Shown: positions 1 to 9,908 of the stretch, in pieces | Layout: every line of letters begins with the position of its first letter | Position numbering within the stretch: position 1 is the stretch's first letter | Assembly (NCBI RefSeq): GCF_000615945.1 | Contig: NZ_BAMO01000013.1 | Coordinates: forward strand, 1 to 64,000 | Origin: Caldalkalibacillus mannanilyticus JCM 10596 | GTDB taxonomy: Bacteria; Bacillota; Bacilli; Caldalkalibacillales; JCM-10596 | DNA length: 64,000 nucleotides | Reading direction: 5' to 3' | Notes under the pieces: model-generated | Databases searched by the model: none | What the model was told of the DNA's origin: nothing | The model's input: only the letters and a program-made list of their open reading frames with translations | Position numbers and translations under genes: made by a program

Positions 1-90
1 CTCAAACCAGCCTAATAGCTGCATAATTAAAACTTTAACTTTTTGGGGTCACTACCATTTAATATCGCGCTAGGTCTTTTTCTGCTGTTA

Positions 91-2868
91 TCAACCAGTA
101 TTTCTCAGTCCGGCAGCAATTCCATTGATCGTCAGGAGAACTTCTCGTAACAGGGCTTCGTCTTCATGCCCCTGTTCTTTTTGTTTGCGTAGTTCCATGA
201 CAAGAGCAACCTGTAAATAACTTAAAGGATCTACATAGGGATTCCTCAATCGGATTGACTCCTTGATGTTAGGAATATGATCTAATAGATCTTGCTGACC
301 GGTGATTGCTAAAATGATTTTTTTCGTTAAGTCAAATTCTTCTTTTAGAATAGAATAGATTCTAGAGGCAACCTCTTCTTCTTCAACCATAGCAATGTAC
401 TCTTTTGCTGTAGTAAAATCAGCCTTCATTAAAGCCATCTGTAAATTATCTATAGTGGAGCGGAAGAATGGCCATTCTCTATACATATTTTGCAATTGGC
501 TAAGCTCAGTTTCAGACGCTGCATAGCGTGATAAACCAGTTCCCGCGGCATACCATGCAGGTAGTAATTGTCTGCTTTGCGTCCAAGCAAAAACCCAAGG
601 AATGGCACGTAGATCTTCAAATCGTGAGCTTCCTTTTCGGCTCATGGGTCTTGAACCGATATTTAGAGCGCCGAGCTCTGGTAATGGTGTAGCTTGTCTG
701 AAATAAGTAAGAAAGTCAGGATCACCAAAGACTAAATCTTGATACTTCTTGAGTGAATGAGCAGAGATCATTTCCATTGTCTGTTCCCATTCAGGTCTTC
801 GTTCGTTCTGATGTTCAGCATCCTTCGAAACATGAGCAGAAGCTGTTAACAGTGCATGAGTTGCCTGTTCAAGGCTGCGGTAGGCAATATCATGCAGGGA
901 GTATCTAGAGGATAGCACCTCTCCTTGCTCTGTAATTTTCACTCCATCACCTAAGGTTTCCGCAGGTTGAGAAAGAATGCTTCGATTCAATGGACCGCCA
1001 CCACGACCTAGAGAGCCACCGCGTCCATGAAAGAACTTTAGACGTACATCGTATTGTTTTGCTACATCATGAATCTCTTGCTGGGCTTTGTATAGCTTCC
1101 AATTCGCAGTTAAAGTACCGCCGTCTTTGCTTCCATCCGAATATCCCAGCATGATTTCTTGTAGATCATTACGGCTCTTGAGATGTTTACGAAATACATC
1201 TAGCTCAAAACACTTTTTCATAATATCGGGTCCAGCACTTAGATCATCGATGGTTTCTAATAGAGGGGCTACTGTGATTTTACTCTGTACCTGTCCATCA
1301 GCATGAATCTTATAGAGTCCAGCTTCTTTGGCGAGTACTAAAATTTCTAAGAGATCACTTGTCGATTGTGTCATGCTTACTAGGTATACTTCGATTGATC
1401 TTTCACCGAACTCCTGATGGGCACGTCTGATCATATGAAAGGCGTCGAGTATTTCTGTTGTCTGCTTAGAATATTCTCCGAAGGTAGAGGTGATGGGTCT
1501 GGGGTCACCTAGAATATCGACAAGCAATGTCACTTTATTCTCCTCGGAGAGTGAAGGGTAATCTGAAGCCAGATTTACTTTTTGCAGGATTTCAGAGATG
1601 GCTGCTTCATGCTCTCCACTATGGTTTCGAATATCTAAAGTAGCTAGATGAAAACCAAACAGCTCCACTTGACGAATTAATTTTTGTAAATCTTTTATTG
1701 GATGATTGGTTGGAATATGCAATGCTAGGCTTCGTTGGATTAATTTTAAGTCTTTCAAAAATTCTTCAGCCGAAAGATATCCTTCACTTTCATTTTCTAC
1801 ATTTGTTAGCTTTTTGTTCATGATGCTTAATTTACAACGATATACCTCATGACGAATTCTCCATTTTTCTCCTTCTGGCAGAAGGTGCTCTTCTCTCTCA
1901 ATAGACTCCAAAAGCTCTGGATCCACTTTTACATGATGTATGGAATGAGAGAGTCTACGCATGAGCTCTTTTAGCGCTGCTTTATATTTGCGCAGCACTA
2001 GTTTTCTTTGCTTCATAAGGGTTTTCCATGTGATCTCTGGTGTCACGTTAGGGTTGCCATCTCGATCTCCACCAATCCACGAACCAAATCGAAGAAAATT
2101 AGGAACCTCCCAGCCGTTTTCGGGATAAATTTCTTGTAAGGAATCTTCAAGCTCCTGATGGATTTTTGGAAGCACATCAAATAAAGTTTCATCAAAATAA
2201 TAGAGTCCATTCGAAACCTCATCCATGACAGTTGGTTTTTCGATACGCAGCTCTTCTGTTTGCCATAGGATCATCACTTCATTAAAGAGTCGCTCCTGAA
2301 GATATTTCTTCTCTGCTCTATGTAGAAGTGGGTGATCTAGCTGCTGCAAAAGATGAGCAATTCGCTGATGTATTTCAAGAACAGAGCGTCTCATGGCTTC
2401 TGTTGGGTGTGCTGTAATGATCAGCTCTAAAGAAAGCTTATTTAGGACTTCCTCTACTAAGCTTGGATCGATCTCGTTTTGTTTTAAGGATTGTACAGCA
2501 TTCTCAATGGAATGAGGCTGTGATCCTTGATGCTCTTCAAGCTGATATTGCCGTCTTCTGCGGATACGATGATTTTGTTCGGCGATATTAACTAAGTGAA
2601 AGTAAATGGAAAAAGCTCGAATCACTTGCTTTCTTAATGGCTCTTGAAGCTCCTTGATTTCCTTCTTTAATAAGAGGTAGGTAGCTTCATCAAACTCTTC
2701 CCGTAACAGTTTTGTTTTCTCTCTTATTCTTTCAACCGTTTCTAATAGCTCATGCCCTCCATGGTGGATAAGAACATCCCCGAGAATATGTCCCAGGAAT
2801 TTAACATCCCTACGGAGTGGAGCGCTATTATCATTGTCTTTGAGTTGTTGTTGTACCAGTATAGACAT
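91..2868 (-). CDS. ppc: Phosphoenolpyruvate carboxylase
   Basis: Carboxylates phosphoenolpyruvate to oxaloacetate, an anaplerotic step feeding the TCA cycle; a cytosolic enzyme. The protein carries the family's catalytic histidine motif TAHPTEA (about residue 154), the FHGRGGSLGRGGGP active-site loop, GYSDGSKDGG and the C-terminal end R-N-T-G. The open frame extends upstream to 3033, but the start chosen here (ATG at 2868, MSILVQQ) has an AGGAAGG ribosome-binding site about 9 bases away and gives 925 residues, the usual length. The extra 55 upstream codons have no family similarity and cross a dispersed hairpin repeat. It is transcribed divergently from the sensor kinase gene. The family assignment is secure. 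Confidence 0.97.
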   Translation of the reverse strand: MSILVQQQLKDNDNSAPLRRDVKFLGHILGDVLIHHGGHELLETVERIREKTKLLREEFDEATYLLLKKEIKELQEPLRKQVIRAFSIYFHLVNIAEQNHRIRRRRQYQLEEHQGSQPHSIENAVQSLKQNEIDPSLVEEVLNKLSLELIITAHPTEAMRRSVLEIHQRIAHLLQQLDHPLLHRAEKKYLQERLFNEVMILWQTEELRIEKPTVMDEVSNGLYYFDETLFDVLPKIHQELEDSLQEIYPENGWEVPNFLRFGSWIGGDRDGNPNVTPEITWKTLMKQRKLVLRKYKAALKELMRRLSHSIHHVKVDPELLESIEREEHLLPEGEKWRIRHEVYRCKLSIMNKKLTNVENESEGYLSAEEFLKDLKLIQRSLALHIPTNHPIKDLQKLIRQVELFGFHLATLDIRNHSGEHEAAISEILQKVNLASDYPSLSEENKVTLLVDILGDPRPITSTFGEYSKQTTEILDAFHMIRRAHQEFGERSIEVYLVSMTQSTSDLLEILVLAKEAGLYKIHADGQVQSKITVAPLLETIDDLSAGPDIMKKCFELDVFRKHLKSRNDLQEIMLGYSDGSKDGGTLTANWKLYKAQQEIHDVAKQYDVRLKFFHGRGGSLGRGGGPLNRSILSQPAETLGDGVKITEQGEVLSSRYSLHDIAYRSLEQATHALLTASAHVSKDAEHQNERRPEWEQTMEMISAHSLKKYQDLVFGDPDFLTYFRQATPLPELGALNIGSRPMSRKGSSRFEDLRAIPWVFAWTQSRQLLPAWYAAGTGLSRYAASETELSQLQNMYREWPFFRSTIDNLQMALMKADFTTAKEYIAMVEEEEVASRIYSILKEEFDLTKKIILAITGQQDLLDHIPNIKESIRLRNPYVDPLSYLQVALVMELRKQKEQGHEDEALLREVLLTINGIAAGLRNTG

Positions 2869-2918
2869 TTTCTCCATCCTTCCTATCAACTTACATGAAT
2901 AAGATTCATACATTTTAA

Positions 2919-2972
2919 CCATCAGGTGGAATGAAAATTCCATCTGATGGAATTCTACTTTATCTCTGTACT
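2919..2972 (+). repeat. Dispersed hairpin repeat, partial copy A
   Basis: An imperfect palindrome (CCATCAGGTGGAAT, GAAA loop, ATTCCATCTGATGG) is followed by a TCTACTTTAT-like tail. It matches the 3' half of the full-length repeats at 47093 and 58051. It lies in the presumed 5' leader of ppc and is about 165 bases from copy B, in the same orientation. Confidence 0.8.
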
Positions 2973-3083
2973 GTACGAATGTAAGAATTTTTTGTAATAT
3001 TCCTATAATAGCATAAATATACAACCATTTCACGATGTTTTTTTATAGGCATAATCTGTATAATGTAATTTATCTCGGTCTAA

Positions 3084-3130
3084 TCTTCAGGTGGAGTAAA
3101 AATTCCATCTGATGGAAGTCGGCTTTATTA
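3084..3130 (+). repeat. Dispersed hairpin repeat, partial copy B
   Basis: This copy reads CTTCAGGTGGAGTAAAAAT, then TCCATCTGATGGAAG with a GTCGGCTTTA tail. It is the same 3' half-element as copy A, between the divergent ppc and sensor kinase genes. The left arm is slightly degraded compared with copy A. Confidence 0.75.
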
Positions 3131-3155
3131 TACGATTCAAAAGAGGGATGGCTCT

Positions 3156-4771
3156 ATGCAAATTGCTTTACGTACAAAAATTCTTATCTATTCTTTTTTC
3201 ATTGTATTTACCTCTGTATTGACCAGTGGTTTAATCATGGTCTACAGTGTTTCTTCAGCATTTGAAAAAGAATTGGGTCAAAGAGCCTTGTCTATCTCAA
3301 GGACAGTAGCGCAATTAGCTGAAATTAAAGAAAATGTAGGAAAAATGAACGGTCATAAAACGATTCAACCGATAGCTGAACGAATCCGATTAGCGACCAA
3401 TGTTGATTATGTTGTTGTTTTTGATATGAATCGCATTCGATATTCGCATCCCTCAGAGGATAAGATTGGCAGTGCGTTTGAGGGGGAGATGAGAATGCCT
3501 CACTTTCGGAACACGAGTATTTATCAAAGGCTTATGGAGTACTAGGTTCTGCTATTCGGGCCTTTGTTCCTGTCATGGATGAAGAAGGGGTTCGGCAGGT
3601 AGGAGTGGTTGTAGTCGGTGTCTTAACTCCTACCATTCAGAACGTACTATATCAATTTCAATATGATATTCTCCTTTCTTTGGTTTGGGGATTAGTCATT
3701 GGTTTGCTAGGTTCATGGCTATTAGCCAATAACATCAAGAAGCAAATGCTAGGAATGGAGCCTTATGAAATCTCAAAATTACTAGAGGAAAGATCAGCTG
3801 TGATGCAGGCGCTGGATACAGGAATTGTAGCAGTAGACGATCAAGGGAAGATAAGTTTCATGAATCGCTTGGCACAGGAATATGCGGGAATCGAGCAAAT
3901 CAATATATCTTACGAATATTCCTTGCACAAGCTATTTCCAGAGCTTTGGCAATTTATGATTCAAAATCGGGGGATTGAAACCGTCAATAAAACAATGCTG
4001 TTGAAAGGTAAAATGTATTTAACAACCATCCATCCGATCTATGTCAAAGAAACTTTTGTTGGCACCGTGCTGATCCTTACCAATCGGACGGAGGCGAATC
4101 GTTTAGCAGAAGAGCTGACAGGGGTTAAAAACCTTGTGGATGCGTTAAGAGCACAAAATCATGAATACATGAATAAGTTGCACAGTATAGCAGGCTTAAT
4201 TCAGCTAGATCGAACGGAAGAAGCTCTGGACAAAATTATTGATGAAACATCGGATGAACAGGATGTGATTCAATATTTTAAAGATCATATTTCTGTCTAT
4301 TCTATTTCTGGATTGTTGCTAGGAAAGCGATCTAGAGCTCACGAGCTAGGAGTACAACTTACCATTGATCGTACAAGCTACTTGACAGATATTATTGAGG
4401 GGCTCCATTCAGGAGATCTTATTACCTTGATTGGGAATGTGATTGAGAATGCACTGGAAGCGTGTATCGATTCAGGAGAAAACAAGCAAGTAACGTGTAT
4501 CATTCAAGGAAATGAACATTTCTTTTTAATTGAAGTCAAGGATACGGGGGTAGGAATTACAGAAAGTGAAAGGGTAAAAATGTTCGACTATGGCTTCAGC
4601 ACGAAAGCCAAAGAAGGAAGAGGAATTGGTTTAGCCTTGGTCAAACAGATCGTAGATGCCCAAGAAGGTGAAATGGAAGTTTCCTCTAAAATAGGAGAAG
4701 GAACCAAAATAAAAATTCTGTTGGGAGGGGAAACAAATGAAGCAAATCAAGGTTTTTATTATCGAAGATGA
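3156..4771 (+). pseudogene. DctS/CitS-family sensor histidine kinase, one-base frameshift
   Basis: Membrane sensor kinase of the DcuS/CitA/DctS type, normally sensing di- or tricarboxylates. The order is an N-terminal TM segment (about residues 10-32), an extracytoplasmic PAS-like sensor, a second TM, a cytoplasmic PAS domain, then the family H-box (NHEYMNKLHSI), N-box (NVIENALEAC) and glycine boxes (DTGVGI, GRGIGLALV). The first frame stops at 3545; the second resumes before 3575. Restoring one A in the run near 3526-3530 (CAAAG to CAAAAG) gives YQKAYGVLGSAIRAFVPV, the conserved family sequence, and a 538-residue protein, the usual size. The start ATG has AGAGGG upstream. The gene overlaps the response regulator by 35 bases. 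It is probably intact in the organism. Confidence 0.9.
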
Positions 4772-5402
4772 TCCTATGGTACTAGATGTGAATCAAGGTT
4801 TTTTGAAAAAACTTTCGCAGTATCGTTGTGTTGGAACGGCTACGAATGGTGAGGATGCCTATCAACAAATCAAGCGAATGGCACCAGATTTAATTCTTCT
4901 AGATATGTACTTACCAGATATGTCAGGTGTAGATTTACTCTTAAAAATACGTGATGAGAAAATCCCAAGTGATATCATTATGATCACCGCTGCTAGAGAT
5001 GCCAAAACCATTCACGAGGTGCTTAGACTTGGGGCTGTAGATTATCTAGTAAAGCCTTTTCGATTCGAGCGGTTTAAGGCGGCGTTAGACACCTACTATA
5101 AAATGTGGTCAAAGCTTCAAAATATCGATTCTCTCAAACAAGAAGATATAGATGGCTGGAAAGTTGCACAAATAGAAAGCCCAGCTATACCCAAAGGTTT
5201 AAGTGAAACGACATTGAATCAAATTGTGAAGGGTCTGGAGCAGCAGAAGGAGCCTGTTACAGCAGAGCAGCTTGCTCGGGCGCTCGGAATGGCTAGAGTG
5301 ACAGTCAGGAGATATTTAGACTATTTAGAGAAGGAAGGGAAGATACAAGTCCATATTCGCTATGGAACTGTAGGAAGACCGAGTCATTTCTATTCGCTTT
5401 AA
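4737..5402 (+). CDS. CitB/DctR-family response regulator
   Basis: Partner of the overlapping sensor kinase; a phosphorylated regulator expected to activate carboxylate uptake genes. The N-terminal receiver domain (residues 1-120) has acidic D11/D12, phospho-acceptor D56 in LILLDMYLPD and K106 in LVKPF. The C-terminal region (about 160-220) is a winged-helix DNA-binding domain (EQLARALGMARVTVRRYLDYLEKEGK). At 221 residues it fits the DcuR/CitT/DctR group. The start has a GGGAGGGG ribosome-binding site inside the kinase gene, which suggests coupled translation. The likely targets are the transporter genes immediately downstream; this is inferred from position. Confidence 0.93.
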   Translation: MKQIKVFIIEDDPMVLDVNQGFLKKLSQYRCVGTATNGEDAYQQIKRMAPDLILLDMYLPDMSGVDLLLKIRDEKIPSDIIMITAARDAKTIHEVLRLGAVDYLVKPFRFERFKAALDTYYKMWSKLQNIDSLKQEDIDGWKVAQIESPAIPKGLSETTLNQIVKGLEQQKEPVTAEQLARALGMARVTVRRYLDYLEKEGKIQVHIRYGTVGRPSHFYSL

Positions 5403-5413
5403 AAAACAAGACC

Positions 5414-5449
5414 AAAAAGACCAAAAAGAACAGTATGGTCTTTTTATTG
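5414..5449 (+). terminator. Rho-independent terminator after the two-component genes
   Basis: Ten-base arms AAAAAGACCA (5414-5423) and TGGTCTTTTT (5436-5445) form a hairpin running into T residues, just after the response regulator stop. Confidence 0.75.
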
Positions 5450-5458
5450 TTCAAGTAA

Positions 5459-5472
5459 TGTAAGCGTTTTAT
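5459..5472 (+). promoter_or_regulatory. Candidate cre (CcpA) site before the TRAP genes
   Basis: TGTAAGCGTTTTAT matches the cre consensus TGWAANCGNTNWCA at every position except the last two. It sits in the 100-base gap between the two-component genes and the first transporter gene, where carbon catabolite repression of carboxylate uptake would be expected. This is a pattern match only. Confidence 0.45.
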
Positions 5473-5526
5473 ACTAAGTGTAGTCAAAGCCAGCTAGGCA
5501 GTTTGACAGTATTAATGGAGGGTATC

Positions 5527-6569
5527 GTGTACAAAAAAAATGGTTTCGTATTGTGTATAGCTAAAGGGTTGATCGTTTCGTTCTTGATCTGTATTCTGGT
5601 TTCCTGTCGCGCTTCTTATCCCACTGATCATGAACAACTAAGTGAAGAAGAAAGAATTGTGATTCGCTTTTCTCACGTCGTTGGAGAAGAAACACCAAAA
5701 GGACTAGCCGCTCGTAAATTTGCTAAACTCGTGAAAGAACGAACCAATGGGAGAGTGGAGGTACAAGTATTTCCTAATGGAACTTTCTATCGAGATGGGG
5801 AAGAAATAGATGCTCTCTTACGAGGGGACATTCAGATGATTGCCCCTGCCACGTCAAAGCTTACTGATCTTGTCCCAGAATTTAGTGTGATAGACTTGCC
5901 ATTTGCCTTTGAAAACGAGAAGGAAGTGCATAGCTATTTGACAGGTCCTATTGGAAATGAACTTTTACAAAAACTATTGGCAAAAGGGGTCTATCCATTA
6001 GATATTTGGGATAATGGCTTTAAACAAATGACGAATAATAGGGGTCCACTTGTTCATCTGGAAGATTTCATGGGGTTAAAGATAAGAATCATGCCTAGTT
6101 GGGTGCTAGAGGAGCAATTTCAAACATTACAGGCTACGAGTGTGCATTTAACATTTAATGAGGTCTTTCAACAACTGGAGATGAATGGGATTGATGGTCA
6201 AGAAAATACTCTATCAAATATTACGAGTCGAAATCTATTTACCTTCAGTCCTATATGACTTTGAGTAATCATGGTTATCTTGGATACCTTGTGTTGACGA
6301 ATAATACCTTCTGGAATAGCCTTCCTACTGATGTACAGCAAGTGATAAAGAAAACCCTAGAGGAAGTAACAGAATGGGAAAGAGAAGTTGCTCAATCATT
6401 AAATCATGAGAAGCTTACCATGATACGTGAATGCAACTGCATTTCTGTTCATGAGTTATCAGATGAGGAAAGAAAAGCTTGGGAAGAGGCTTTTAAACCG
6501 ATTTATCAAACTTTTTCTGAACGGTTTGGAGCAAGATATATAAGCCATCTACCAAAAAACAAAAAATGA
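5527..6569 (+). pseudogene. DctP/DctB-family TRAP solute-binding lipoprotein, one-base frameshift
   Basis: Extracytoplasmic binding protein of the TRAP DctP family (C4-dicarboxylate type), with a lipobox ILVSC near residue 25 anchoring it to the membrane. Family features include FSHVVGEETPKG, RTNGRVEVQVFPNG and YMTLSNHGYLGYLVLTNN. The frame breaks near 6243: restoring one C (ACCTTCAG to ACCCTTCAG) joins NLFTLQSYMTLSNHG and gives 347 residues, the usual length. The GTG at 5527 follows GGAGGG at close spacing; upstream TTG/ATG alternatives lack a site. In Bacillus subtilis a protein of this family (DctB) works with DctS/DctR in sensing dicarboxylates. Its position suggests the same role, or it may feed the permease downstream. 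Confidence 0.85.
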
Positions 6570-6585
6570 ATGGGGGAAAAGTACT

Positions 6586-7635
6586 ATGAAAATCAGATGG
6601 AAAAAGAAAGCGCTCACATTGTTTGCGTGTCTTTCCTTGACTCTATTGGCTGCTTGTGGTCAAAGTGCGACTGGAGGTACAAAAAATGATGCCAATTCAG
6701 CTACGAGTGAAGTAACAGAAGATGCTAGACCAACAACCGTGAAGATAGGAACCGCTTCACAAGGAGGAACGTACTTTATTTATGGAGCAGGGCTAGCAGA
6801 GTTATTACAGCAAAAATTGGGAGTTTCTGCTAATGTGGAAGTAACCGGGGGACCGGTACATAACATGCAATTGACTCAAGTAAGAGATCAAGATATTGGA
6901 TTAGTGACGTTAGGACCTGCTTATGAAGGGTTTACAGGAACGGGAGATTGGACAGACGGCGAAAAAATGGAGGATATTAGAATCATCTTTCCAATGTATA
7001 CGACACCGTTCCACTGGTGGGCTTTAGAAAATGCTGGTGTAACTAAATTAGAAGATATTAAGGGTCAACGAGTTGGAGTAGGACCTGCTGGGGGAACGTC
7101 AGGAACCTATTTACCACTGATCCATGCGGCACTAGATCTAAATACCACGAATGTTCAGGCAGGGGCTTCTGATATGGCGTCACAGCAGATGGATGGTCAA
7201 TTGGATATTATTGGATTTTCCGCAGGGATTCCTATTTCGGCGGTATCTGAAATTGAAGCGCAGAGAAAAATTAAGATATTTGGTATTGATGGTGATGCGC
7301 GTGAAAAAGTAATGGAAAAGTATCCATTCTTCTTTCCTTTCACAATTCCAGGTGGAACCTATCAATCTGCTAAGGATGACATTGAAACGATTGCCATGTT
7401 TAATTTTGGAGTCGTGCATAAGAACATGAACTCAGAATTTGTTTATGAGTTAGTGAAAGCATATCATGAGAACCAAGATCACATGATCAAAACACATGTT
7501 TCAGCAGAGGAAGCGGTTCCTGAAGCGATCTTGAAAAATACGGTACTTCCTTTACATCCAGGTGCTATTCGATACTATGAAGAGATTGGTATTCAGCTAC
7601 CGAAAGAAGTATACCCACCAGAGCACCAAAAATAG
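6586..7635 (+). CDS. TAXI-family TRAP transporter solute-binding lipoprotein
   Basis: Periplasmic-type receptor that delivers substrate to a TRAP permease. It has a lipoprotein signal with lipobox LLAAC (C24), then a Thr/Ser-rich linker and the TAXI core beginning KIGTASQGGTYFIYGAGLA, with RVGVGPAGGTSGTYLPL and a C-terminal PLHPGAIRYYEE that is typical of the family. At 349 residues it is normal length. The start ATG follows GGGGGAAAAGT. It is 17 bases downstream of the DctP-like gene and 128 bases before the fused permease. TAXI receptors are reported for glutamate and related carboxylates, but the substrate here is unknown. Confidence 0.93.
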   Translation: MKIRWKKKALTLFACLSLTLLAACGQSATGGTKNDANSATSEVTEDARPTTVKIGTASQGGTYFIYGAGLAELLQQKLGVSANVEVTGGPVHNMQLTQVRDQDIGLVTLGPAYEGFTGTGDWTDGEKMEDIRIIFPMYTTPFHWWALENAGVTKLEDIKGQRVGVGPAGGTSGTYLPLIHAALDLNTTNVQAGASDMASQQMDGQLDIIGFSAGIPISAVSEIEAQRKIKIFGIDGDAREKVMEKYPFFFPFTIPGGTYQSAKDDIETIAMFNFGVVHKNMNSEFVYELVKAYHENQDHMIKTHVSAEEAVPEAILKNTVLPLHPGAIRYYEEIGIQLPKEVYPPEHQK

Positions 7636-7763
7636 ATTGAATATTCTGTATTTAAAAGGTTATTCTTTTAAAGAATATAAAAATGTAAGAACTGATATAT
7701 CGAATGAGCATCTCCTCTTTTAGAAAGAGGGGGTTGCTTCATTCCCATTAAGGGGTGATTAAG

Positions 7764-9767
7764 GTGAATAGGATGTTGAGAAACAAAGCTGAAGCAAATG
7801 AAGCTGAAAAGAAATCACCAGCTACAATCGTTCAGCATCAGATGGAAGAAGAGCAAGTGGGGAGTTCAACCGAAGCGAGAAAGTTAACCGGCTTCATCAA
7901 AATCACCTTTACTGCCATTGCTGTCCTTGGTGCTATTTTTCATCTCTATATCTTGAATTTTCATGCCATTGATCCTTGGATTTTTAGAAGTACACATCTT
8001 GTTTTTGGAGCAATATTAGGTTTTATGCTATTTCCTGGTTGGAAAAAAGCAGCTCAGAGGATCCATTGGTTTGATTGGACTCTTATTGTAGCGAGTATCG
8101 CTATAGGCTTATACATCTATATGAACTTGGCGCAGCTATTATTTAGATTCGGTGTTCGCCCAACGCTATTGGATTCGATAGTTGCCATTGTAGGTATTTT
8201 GCTGGTGTTAGAATTGACACGGAGAACCAGTGGCTGGACGTTGCCTATTTTGTCTGGATTCTTTATTCTTTATGCTTTTGTGGGACCGTATCTGCCTAGC
8301 ATCTTACATCATAACGGATATACTCTCCAGAGATTTGCCACCTACATCTATGGTTTAGATGGAATATTTGGAGTAACGCTTGATGTATCCTCTAAGTACA
8401 TTGTACTCTTTATTATTTTTGGTGCATTTTTGCAGATGTCAGGGGTCGGAAGGTATTTTATAGATTTTTCCTTTTCACTTGCAGGAGGGATGCGTGGAGG
8501 TCCAGCAAAAGTATCGGTTATTTCTAGTGGTCTAATGGGGATGATGAATGGAACCTCAGCAGGAAACGCCGTGGCAACGGGTTCATTAACCATTCCTTTA
8601 ATGAAAAGGGTGGGCTATCATCCTCGCTTTGCGGCTGCGACTGAAGCAACTGCTTCGGCAGGTGGTCAAATCATGATTCCGATTATGGGAGCGGGAGCCT
8701 TCCTAATGGCGGAAATCACGGGCATTAAATATTCTGATATCGTTATTGCAGCGACGATTCCGGCACTTCTCTATTTTTTATCCGTTTATTTAATGGTTGA
8801 TTTTGAAGCGCTCAAAAACGGAATGAAAGGATTGTCACGTGCAGAACTGCCTAAAATGAGTACGATTTTAAAACAATCCTATCTATTTCTTCCTATTATC
8901 CTGTTGATAGGATTACTATTAAGCGGGTTCTCCGTCATCTTATCGGGAACATACAGTATAGTCGCTTGCTTTCTGATTAGCTTGGTTAGAAAAGAAACCA
9001 GGATGGGGATCGTCAAAGTCTTTGAAGCTCTTGAATTGGGAATGAAAAATACAATTCAACTGCTTGCTGTTTGTGCCTGTGCGGGAATTATCGTGGGAGT
9101 CATTGCTCTTACGGGCGTGGGATTGAGATTTAGCTCAATGCTTTTAAGCATTGCAGATAATAATCAGTTATTAGCTTTATTATTTGCGATGTTCATTTCG
9201 ATCCTTTTAGGAATGGGAATGCCTACTACGGCTGCTTATGCTGTAGCAGCATCGGTCGTGGCACCAGGTCTTATTAGCGTAGGGATTGATCCTCTTTTCG
9301 CCCATATGTTTGTCTTTTATTATGCGGTTATGTCTGCTATTACACCTCCTGTTGCCTTAGCTGCTTATGCTGCTGCTGGTGTAGCTGGAACCGATCCATT
9401 TAAAACAGGTGTTCAAGCATTTCGTTTAGGGATTGCAGCCTTTATTGTCCCATTTATGTTTATCTACAGTCCTCAGCTGTTGATGGTGGGTGAGGGTGTC
9501 AGCATTGCGATTGCGGTGGTAACGGCATCGGCAGGAATCTATCTCCTTTCCGCTGCTGTGCAAGGCTGGTTTGCCGGAAAACAAGCGAATGTGCTTGTGC
9601 GAGTGTTGCTAGTGGTTGCCTCAATCTGTCTAATCAATGCTAATCTGTTATGGGATGCCATTGCTTTGGCAATCGTCACCGCAGGAGTTCTGATCCAAAC
9701 GTTGCTGAATCGTCAAACTCATGGTGCAAGTCCTATTGACATAGAACCTGAAAAAGCTAATAATTAA
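7764..9767 (+). CDS. TRAP transporter permease, fused 4TM/12TM (DctQM) type
   Basis: Ion-driven membrane permease, the partner of the TAXI binding protein. About 90 hydrophilic N-terminal residues are followed by a small-subunit-like helical region and the large DctM-like domain, with many TM segments, the conserved SGLMGMMNGTSAGNAVATGS loop and GMGMPTTAAYAVAASVVAPG. Fusion of the two membrane subunits is usual for TAXI-type systems. GTG at 7764 is preceded by AAGGGG at about 8 bases; an in-frame GTG at 7755 overlaps that site, and ATG 7773 is another possibility. A strong terminator follows. Substrate unknown. Confidence 0.93.
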   Translation: MNRMLRNKAEANEAEKKSPATIVQHQMEEEQVGSSTEARKLTGFIKITFTAIAVLGAIFHLYILNFHAIDPWIFRSTHLVFGAILGFMLFPGWKKAAQRIHWFDWTLIVASIAIGLYIYMNLAQLLFRFGVRPTLLDSIVAIVGILLVLELTRRTSGWTLPILSGFFILYAFVGPYLPSILHHNGYTLQRFATYIYGLDGIFGVTLDVSSKYIVLFIIFGAFLQMSGVGRYFIDFSFSLAGGMRGGPAKVSVISSGLMGMMNGTSAGNAVATGSLTIPLMKRVGYHPRFAAATEATASAGGQIMIPIMGAGAFLMAEITGIKYSDIVIAATIPALLYFLSVYLMVDFEALKNGMKGLSRAELPKMSTILKQSYLFLPIILLIGLLLSGFSVILSGTYSIVACFLISLVRKETRMGIVKVFEALELGMKNTIQLLAVCACAGIIVGVIALTGVGLRFSSMLLSIADNNQLLALLFAMFISILLGMGMPTTAAYAVAASVVAPGLISVGIDPLFAHMFVFYYAVMSAITPPVALAAYAAAGVAGTDPFKTGVQAFRLGIAAFIVPFMFIYSPQLLMVGEGVSIAIAVVTASAGIYLLSAAVQGWFAGKQANVLVRVLLVVASICLINANLLWDAIALAIVTAGVLIQTLLNRQTHGASPIDIEPEKANN

Positions 9768-9777
9768 TGTACTTTTA

Positions 9778-9811
9778 AAAAATCGATCCTTTGGAGTAAG
9801 GATCGATTTTT
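9778..9811. terminator. Bidirectional-looking terminator after the TRAP operon
   Basis: Fourteen-base complementary arms (9778-9791 and 9798-9811, core AATCGATCCTT / AAGGATCGATT) enclose a six-base loop. They have A-rich and T-rich flanks on either side. Confidence 0.85.
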
Positions 9812-9908
9812 ACATATCATTCAAATTTTTTAAAATGTTCTAGACGACATCTTGGAAAGAGCTTCACTAGAAGCTTTTCTTAATTACAGACTAAAGAGGG
9901 ATAGGATT

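Noticed and set aside
2869-3033. Longer N-terminus of PEP carboxylase
   Set aside because: The additional codons cross a dispersed repeat and the better ribosome-binding site precedes the ATG at 2868.
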